From positions 1 to 35,472 of IMG/VR virus record IMGVR_UViG_3300038701_001464: 35,472 nucleotides of DNA; one strand, written 5' to 3'. The notes below the pieces were generated by a model. The model was not told the DNA's origin and searched no databases. It saw only the letters and a list, made by a program, of their open reading frames with translations. This stretch comes from a virus. A program made the translations under genes and the position numbers. This document shows positions 31,037 to 35,472 of this stretch, one piece after another (position 1 is the first letter of the stretch; every line of letters starts with the position of its first letter).

Positions 31037-31054
31037 GAAAAAAATAAAAGACAT

Positions 31055-31094
31055 AAAAAAACCCTGCCAGCGGGGACGCGTGTTGGCAGGGTTT
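31055..31094 (-). terminator. Strong intrinsic terminator
   Basis: On the minus strand an 11-bp perfect stem (AAACCCTGCCA 31059-31069, TGGCAGGGTTT 31084-31094) with a 14-nt loop runs into a T-rich tract (plus strand A7 at 31055-31061). It ends the transcript of the RHH, RusA and 403-aa genes and separates it from the replication operon. Confidence 0.9.
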
Positions 31095-31169
31095 AGCTCT
31101 AACAGAATTGGGTTTCTTTTTAGAGGGACAAGGGTTTTATATCTTGCCGCCTCTAATTTTGCAAGAGAA

Positions 31170-32381
31170 TTAACCGTTATCCATAGTTTCCCGTTCGCGG
31201 TCGTAACCCTCATTCCACCAACGAGCCTCGTTTGATGCTTTTTTCCAAGGGTTTTTGTCTTTCGGCTTTTCAATTGCCGCCGCATTCGCCCCAGCTTGTC
31301 GCACTTTCTCGATTTGAGCTAGCGCCGCATCATACCCAGCCCGCCATAAGTTGAATGGACCTGTGCCGCCGTCAAATGGGTTTTCATCTGGGCCGGCGTC
31401 ATCGATAGCCGCTTGCGAACCCATGTCGTAAATTTCACGATCACCATCGGACAAATCAGTTTTATCGATTTTATCATCGGCCGCCGGCTGGGTTGCTTCC
31501 ATTTCTTCTTTTGCTGCTTCCGTTGTTTCGGCTGCAAAATCTGAGATGCTTTGATCATCATCGATAATCTCGCCGGTTGCTTGATTGTGCGCCGGTTCAT
31601 CATCAGGCTCTTTGCTAGCATTTTCAGTGCTTACCTGTGCATTTTCGGCCGCTTCGTCATCAGCTATAATAAATTGATATTTGCCTTTTTTATCAGCAGT
31701 CTCAATCAATCCGGCTTTATCAAGTATGTCGATATAATCTACTGCTTTATTATAACCAATATCAAAACGGCGTTGAATAAATGACGGGCCAAACGGTTCA
31801 TTATCCCCCAGCATTTCCATTAAAGTTTCTGCGATGTTCCCGACCGATAACTCTGCGGCTTCTTCTTTTTCAAGCGTCTCGTCTTCATCTGAAAACTCAG
31901 GCTCCGTTTTTTGCTCGGGCTCGTCGAACATTTCCGGCTGATCTTTTTCCGGTTCAATATCCGTCGATTGCTCTTTAAATTTATCAGCATCAACAATAAT
32001 TATTTTTGCGAGCTTGCCGTTGGAATGCTTCATATCAATAAGCATTTTATCGTCAGCTTTGCCCGACGCTGTAATTTTAATTGCTTGCTTGGCAATATCG
32101 AAATCAAACTTATCGAGTTGAACGTGCGCCGCGGTTTGGCCGGCCGTTGCAACAACCTCAACAGCTTTCATAATAATATCGCTTGCCCATTCGTAAGTAT
32201 TATCAATTTCGCGTTGCTGCTCTTTCTCGCTGAGCTGATTATAAGGCTTTAACTCGGTCGCTTTACGGCGCGCATTCAATAGATGATGATGCAAATCGCT
32301 AACTAGCGACGTTACATTGAAGCTCACACTTTCGTTAGTTTCCGCGTCAACTGTTTCGAGAATTGTTTTATTTTTGCCCAT
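31170..32381 (-). CDS. Fusion-like protein with FtsK-gamma winged helix and two RMF-like motifs
   Basis: A 403-aa acidic protein. Residues 1-135 are an unassigned domain (AHVQLDKFDFDIAKQAIKI, SNGKLAKIIIVDADKF). After an acidic linker, residues ~182-238 match the FtsK gamma DNA-binding winged helix: EPFGPSFIQRRFDIGYNKA, VDYIDILDKAGLIE. Residues ~332-353 (NPF....FNLWRAGYDAAL) and ~377-396 (NPWKKASNEARWWNEGYDRE) both resemble the ribosome modulation factor pattern CPY...W..GW..A. The gamma domain in FtsK reads KOPS sites; here it may bind DNA in the phage. AGGA lies before the ATG. The function of the whole protein is unknown. Confidence 0.65.
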   Translation of the reverse strand: MGKNKTILETVDAETNESVSFNVTSLVSDLHHHLLNARRKATELKPYNQLSEKEQQREIDNTYEWASDIIMKAVEVVATAGQTAAHVQLDKFDFDIAKQAIKITASGKADDKMLIDMKHSNGKLAKIIIVDADKFKEQSTDIEPEKDQPEMFDEPEQKTEPEFSDEDETLEKEEAAELSVGNIAETLMEMLGDNEPFGPSFIQRRFDIGYNKAVDYIDILDKAGLIETADKKGKYQFIIADDEAAENAQVSTENASKEPDDEPAHNQATGEIIDDDQSISDFAAETTEAAKEEMEATQPAADDKIDKTDLSDGDREIYDMGSQAAIDDAGPDENPFDGGTGPFNLWRAGYDAALAQIEKVRQAGANAAAIEKPKDKNPWKKASNEARWWNEGYDRERETMDNG

Positions 32382-32749
32382 TTCTGGAATTCCTCTTTTC
32401 TTGTTAGAATTATAACATTGTTATTTGTTGCCCATCTTATTCTATGATCGGCTAAATACCTGTCATCTGGCACTTTGTGCATGCGGACAAGCAAATCATG
32501 AATTGCCTTTGGTGCATTATCGATATCCATATTTGAGACGTTGCACGGGAAAAGTATTTCCGAACGCCAAATAAAATCGGGACATGCACCCGAAACCCCG
32601 AAACCGTCCTGTTGTCTCAACTCATGTTGAGCCAGTGAATACCAATTGCGATACTCCAACGATTTTATAATCGAGTTTCGAACGGGCTTGTTTTGTCGGT
32701 TAATACTTGGCGGCAATTCTGACAAAACAAACCGGCGTACCCTGCTCAA
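32324..32749 (-). CDS. rusA: RusA-like Holliday junction resolvase
   Basis: A 141-aa protein. The pattern LPPSINRQNK near the start, RNWYSLAQ, and the acidic motif DIDNAPKAIHDLL (Asp75, Asp77) followed by VPDDRY (Asp95/Asp96) is that of RusA nucleases, whose catalytic Asp residues sit at these places. The start is a TTG (32749) that overlaps the previous stop by TTGA, with AAGGA about 5 nt upstream. The first ATG would delete the catalytic region. It overlaps the 403-aa gene by 58 nt. Role: resolve branched DNA before packaging. Confidence 0.8.
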   Translation of the reverse strand: MSRVRRFVLSELPPSINRQNKPVRNSIIKSLEYRNWYSLAQHELRQQDGFGVSGACPDFIWRSEILFPCNVSNMDIDNAPKAIHDLLVRMHKVPDDRYLADHRIRWATNNNVIILTRKEEFQKWAKIKQFSKQLTRKLTKV

Positions 32750-32931
32750 TTTTTCCTTTCTTTTTTGCGATCATGTTTTTTATTCATTTCGCGAACCGCT
32801 TTCACGATTGCAAAATTGCGGCCGCGCTTACGGGGTAGCCCCAGATTTTCCGCGGCGTCTCCAACCTCTGACCATTCCTTATCGGTCAATTTGATTGTAT
32901 GCCCCTTTTTTTCTTCTGAATTAATAGACAT
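32746..32931 (-). CDS. Small RHH-like candidate repressor
   Basis: A 61-aa basic protein: a short strand (HTIKLTDKEWSEV) followed by two helices (GDAAENLGL, NFAIVKAVREMNKK), the outline of an Arc/MetJ-type ribbon-helix-helix. AAGGGTG lies upstream. It is the first gene left of the divergent promoter region at 32951-32991, where TAGACG-type half-sites occur, so it could be the protein that binds them and represses itself and the leftward promoter at 29284. This role is inference. Confidence 0.5.
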   Translation of the reverse strand: MSINSEEKKGHTIKLTDKEWSEVGDAAENLGLPRKRGRNFAIVKAVREMNKKHDRKKERKN

Positions 32932-32950
32932 TTTTCACCCTTATTTTTAG

Positions 32951-32991
32951 TTGACAAGACATCTAATAAACGTCTATAAGACGCTTGTAAA
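32951..32991. promoter_or_regulatory. Divergent overlapping promoters with shared operator sites
   Basis: Plus strand: TTGACA (32951-32956), 18 bp, TATAAG (32975-32980), for the exonuclease operon. Minus strand: TTTACA (32991-32986), 17 bp, TATTAG (32968-32963), for the RHH gene. CATCTA (32960-32965) and CGTCTA (32971-32976) are 11 bp apart in the space between, overlapping both promoters. Together they form a possible two-way switch. Confidence 0.7.
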
Positions 32992-33031
32992 CTGAAAATT
33001 GTCTAATGAATTGGTAAAATTAGGGGAAAAC

Positions 33032-33778
33032 ATGATAAAAGTTCCAGACTGGCAAGAAATAACCAAAATCAATGGCGCTGACCATTATTTTAACTTGCTG
33101 CAAAAGACTGATGAATGGCATTCGTTAAGAGCTGGGATTATTACCGGCTCAACAATGAAGCTTATTCTTAGCCCAAAACTCGCCGTTGCAAACAACGAGA
33201 AATCGCGCGCTCATTATTTTGAATTGGCGGCTGAAAGATTGTTTTCAGTCCCGACCGATCATTTTCAATCTTACGATATGAGACGCGGCGAAATTGAAGA
33301 GGATTTGGCTAAAAATATCTATGAGCGCGAATATGCGCCAATCAAAGATTGCGGCTTTATCATCAAAGATATTGACGGCGTGAAGGTTGGCTTTTCGCCT
33401 GATGGTCTTGTCGGCGATGAGGGAATGCTCGAATGCAAATCAAAGCTTTCTAAATTGCAAATCCGCAACATTTATGAGCACATGGTTAATCATGATGAAA
33501 CGCCAATCCCTAAAGAGGATATGTTGCAAGTTCAGTCCGGTCTATTGGTGAGCGGTCGCAAATGGTGCGATTATTTGAGCTATAGCAACGGCGTAAATCT
33601 GGCAATCATTCGCTGTTACAAAATTGAAGAATATCAGGACGCCATTGTTGAGGCTGCAAAAGAAGCTGAGAAAAAAGTTTCTGATATTGTTGAGAAAACA
33701 AAAGATCTAATCGACAACCCAAAATCTCGTATTTTTCCTGTCGAATGGATCGATCACCATGAGGATATCATAGCATGA
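33032..33778 (+). CDS. YqaJ/lambda-type 5'-3' exonuclease
   Basis: From the ATG at 33032 (GGGG 6 nt upstream) this gives 248 aa. Motifs of the YqaJ recombinase family: DEWHSLRAGIITGS near residue 27, GEIEEDLA (Glu90), GFSPDGLVG (Asp124), LECKSK (Glu134, Lys136) and MLQVQSGLLVSG (Gln167). These give the metal-binding catalytic set. A TTG at 32999 would leave almost no leader and has no ribosome site. Role: resect double-stranded DNA for phage recombination. It is followed by an unknown 199-aa gene with an ATGA overlap. Confidence 0.85.
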   Translation: MIKVPDWQEITKINGADHYFNLLQKTDEWHSLRAGIITGSTMKLILSPKLAVANNEKSRAHYFELAAERLFSVPTDHFQSYDMRRGEIEEDLAKNIYEREYAPIKDCGFIIKDIDGVKVGFSPDGLVGDEGMLECKSKLSKLQIRNIYEHMVNHDETPIPKEDMLQVQSGLLVSGRKWCDYLSYSNGVNLAIIRCYKIEEYQDAIVEAAKEAEKKVSDIVEKTKDLIDNPKSRIFPVEWIDHHEDIIA

Positions 33779-34374
33779 TAGATATTTCGCAAACCATTAA
33801 ACCCAAGTCCGACCAGCTAAACGCCGATGATTTAATCGGCGGTCCGCGCGTTATTCATATTCGCGACGTTAAGGCCGGCGGCTCACCCGAGCAACCTATT
33901 TCGATTTATTTCGATGGCGATGATAACAAACCGTATAAGCCGTGCTTATCAATGCGCCGGTTGCTTGTTGCTGCATGGGGCAAAGATGGTCAATCTTACA
34001 TTGGGCGCCATCTGAATTTATACAACGACCCATCTGTCGCATTTGGCAAGGTTGAAGTTGGCGGCATTCGCATTAGTCATGCGTCACACATTGATAAACC
34101 GCTAAACATTGCCCTGACAGTCTCAAAGGCTCGACGCAAACCATATGTTTTGCATCCATTAACAGCCGCCGACATTCCGCAAGAGCAATCAAGCGTCATC
34201 GATGAGCAAGACCTCATTGAGAATGCGACGAATGCGGCAACATGCGGGCTTGAGATTTATAAAAACTGGTTTGGCAATCTTAGCAATCAAGAGCGCGCCG
34301 TTTTGGTAAATAACGGACATCACGAAAAATGCAAAACCGCGGCGCAAAATGCAGATAATGAAGGGACGCAATAA
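33775..34374 (+). CDS. Conserved recombination-operon protein of unknown function
   Basis: A 199-aa protein with the conserved opening IDISQTIKPKSDQLNADDLI, then YKPCLSMRRLLVAAWGKDG, YIGRHLNLYNDP and GGIRISHASHI. The pattern recurs next to YqaJ exonucleases in phages. No Erf, RecT, Bet or ssDNA-binding protein was found in the window, so this gene is a candidate for the missing annealing or ssDNA-binding partner. That is inferred from position alone. It overlaps the exonuclease stop by ATGA. Confidence 0.65.
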   Translation: MIDISQTIKPKSDQLNADDLIGGPRVIHIRDVKAGGSPEQPISIYFDGDDNKPYKPCLSMRRLLVAAWGKDGQSYIGRHLNLYNDPSVAFGKVEVGGIRISHASHIDKPLNIALTVSKARRKPYVLHPLTAADIPQEQSSVIDEQDLIENATNAATCGLEIYKNWFGNLSNQERAVLVNNGHHEKCKTAAQNADNEGTQ

Positions 34375-34682
34375 TGCAAACAGATCAATATAAAGGCGTG
34401 CCGCGCGCAACGTGGGGCAATGAAATCATGCAAAAGATTTTAAAGCGCCAACATTACCAGCAATCCGTTGCTGAGCAAATCGACGATTACATAACGCGCA
34501 ATTGCGTTAAAATCGATGGCTCGGCCGTCTCTGAGCTCAAAATCGCCCGAGAGCGGCTAGATGTTATTCACAAGACTAATCAAAGTCTGCGCGTTAAAAA
34601 TCGCAAGCTTGAAACCGCCAACAAGTCTCTTTTGCACGTTGTTGAGGATCTAAAACGCAAGCTTGCAGAATACGAAAAGTAA
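34374..34682 (+). CDS. Hypothetical coiled-coil protein
   Basis: A 102-aa protein. After a short N-terminal region (RATWGNEIMQKILKRQHYQQ) it is one coiled coil (LRVKNRKLETANKSLLHVV). The first base of its ATG is shared with the upstream stop (TAATG). Unknown function. Confidence 0.6.
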   Translation: MQTDQYKGVPRATWGNEIMQKILKRQHYQQSVAEQIDDYITRNCVKIDGSAVSELKIARERLDVIHKTNQSLRVKNRKLETANKSLLHVVEDLKRKLAEYEK

Positions 34683-34707
34683 ACCCAAAAAAAGGAAATG
34701 GGACAAA

Positions 34708-35472
34708 ATGACAAACGAAACTCTAATTGAATTATCCGACGCCGAAAAAGCAAATCTTTTTAAAAATGATGAAATGCTGAAATTGGTTTTAAACCGCATC
34801 AAAACAAAAGCGGCGGAACATAAACCAGACATTACAACAACAGCCGGCCGCGAAAAAATCCGCTCACTTGCCGCCGGCATTGCTCGCACCAAAACAAAAT
34901 TAGATGATCTGGGCAAAAAAGAAAAAGAGGCCGCTCAAAAAATCGTCACACAAGTTGATGCGACTAGACGGACAATTAAGGCCGATCTGGATAAGCTCAA
35001 AGCAACAACGCGCCAACCGCTAACAGATTATGAAGACGAGCAAGAGCGCTTAGATAATGCTGTTATTGCAGATCTTGACGCATTGGCCGCGATTAAAAAC
35101 ATTCCATTTGGCGCGACAACGGAATTGATTAACGAGCGCATTCAAGAGTTAGCATCGATCTGCCGGCGCAATGATTGGCGCGGGAAAGATGAGCAAGCCG
35201 ATATCGCAATCGATGCGGCCGAAACTGCCCTCAAAAGCGCGCAAGATCATATCGAGCGTGAACTTGCGGAAAAAGCAAAACGCGAAGAACAAAACCGCCT
35301 TGCTGAAATTGAAGCCGACAAGCGCCGGCAACAAGAGGCCGAAATGCGCGCCGAAAATGAACGTTTGCGGGCCGAAGCCGAGAAAGCGAGGCAAGAGGTC
35401 GACGAAAAAGCGCTAGAAATCGCCAGAATTGCCGCTGAGCGAGATAAAGCGGTTAGAGCTGAGCAAGAGCTC
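34708..35472 (+). CDS. DUF1351-like coiled-coil protein, N-terminal part (continues at 1-366)
   Basis: The ATG at 34708 follows AAAGGA. The frame is open to the right edge, 255 codons here and 333 in the closed circle. The N-terminal ~120 residues resemble the DUF1351 pattern found near phage recombination genes (a helix with AGIARTKTKLDDLGKKEKE, then TTRQPLTDYEDEQERLDNAV). From about residue 170 it is a long charged coiled coil. The last three codons shown are probably edge errors. A Gam-like role (protecting recombination ends) is possible but not shown. Confidence 0.7.
   Translation, partial: MTNETLIELSDAEKANLFKNDEMLKLVLNRIKTKAAEHKPDITTTAGREKIRSLAAGIARTKTKLDDLGKKEKEAAQKIVTQVDATRRTIKADLDKLKATTRQPLTDYEDEQERLDNAVIADLDALAAIKNIPFGATTELINERIQELASICRRNDWRGKDEQADIAIDAAETALKSAQDHIERELAEKAKREEQNRLAEIEADKRRQQEAEMRAENERLRAEAEKARQEVDEKALEIARIAAERDKAVRAEQEL
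35346..35469. repeat. Right copy of 124-bp terminal overlap
   Basis: Identical to bases 3-126; see the left copy. It marks the closure point of the genome. Confidence 0.9.

Noticed and set aside
31001-31285. 94-codon minus-strand frame over the terminator
   Set aside because: Out of frame with the 403-aa gene and runs through the strong terminator hairpin; not a gene.
32999-33031. TTG start for the exonuclease at 32999
   Set aside because: Only about 12-20 nt from the predicted transcription start and no ribosome site; ATG at 33032 has GGGG upstream.
1-35472. Integrase, attachment sites, tRNAs
   Set aside because: No recombinase signature or att-like repeat pair was seen, and no cloverleaf was recognised by eye; a search tool could still find a small or degenerate one.

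Overview
The window reads as one complete, or nearly complete, genome of a tailed phage of a Gram-negative (proteobacterial) host. Its virion gene order resembles short-tailed phages of the BPP-1/P22 general type: small terminase, large terminase, large portal, scaffold, capsid, cement-like protein, tail adaptor, beta-propeller hub, internal/ejection proteins and an S74 tail fibre. An inner/outer spanin pair (Rz/Rz1) marks a host with an outer membrane. No integrase, excisionase, attachment site, tRNA or CRISPR was seen. Bases 3-126 recur exactly at 35346-35469, inside a single reading frame, so the sequence closes into a circle of about 35,343 bp and the coiled-coil gene cut by the window ends is one gene of about 333 codons.

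Layout. (a) 33032-35472 plus 1-366, plus strand: recombination operon (YqaJ/lambda-type exonuclease, an unassigned 199-aa partner, two coiled-coil proteins), ending at a bidirectional terminator at 371-402. (b) 401-2853, minus: lysis cassette (M15 endolysin, two holin-like membrane proteins, overlapping Rz/Rz1 pair, one membrane-anchored unknown). (c) 2850-21561, minus: virion and packaging genes, read from small terminase (21561) down to the tail fibre. (d) 21666-29181, minus: more than 25 small accessory genes packed with ATGA/TAATG overlaps. They include an XRE regulator, an ASCH-domain protein, a Rap1a/Tai-like secreted protein and several zinc-ribbon proteins, plus two genes that look broken: one with an in-frame UAA, one with a 1-nt frameshift at an A7 run. 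(e) 29333-32931, minus: replication and regulation (winged-helix regulator, replication initiator with internal iteron-like repeats, a second replication protein whose frame overlaps it by up to 254 nt, an FtsK-gamma/RMF-like fusion protein, a RusA resolvase and a ribbon-helix-helix-like regulator).

Regulation. A region at 32951-32991 between the divergent plus- and minus-strand operons carries overlapping promoter-like sequences in both directions, with TAGACGT-type half-sites inside them. The same motif lies over the strong leftward promoter at 29284-29312 and before 26951. The adjacent 61-codon RHH-like gene is the natural candidate regulator. Intrinsic terminators were found at 371-402, 14607-14631 and 31055-31094.

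The items that most deserve a second look are the UAA-interrupted gene, the A7 frameshifted gene, the long out-of-phase overlap of the replication genes with internal iterons, the shared operator network, the FtsK-gamma plus double RMF-like protein, and the Rap1a-like protein. All family assignments come from reading motifs by eye; no database search was possible.
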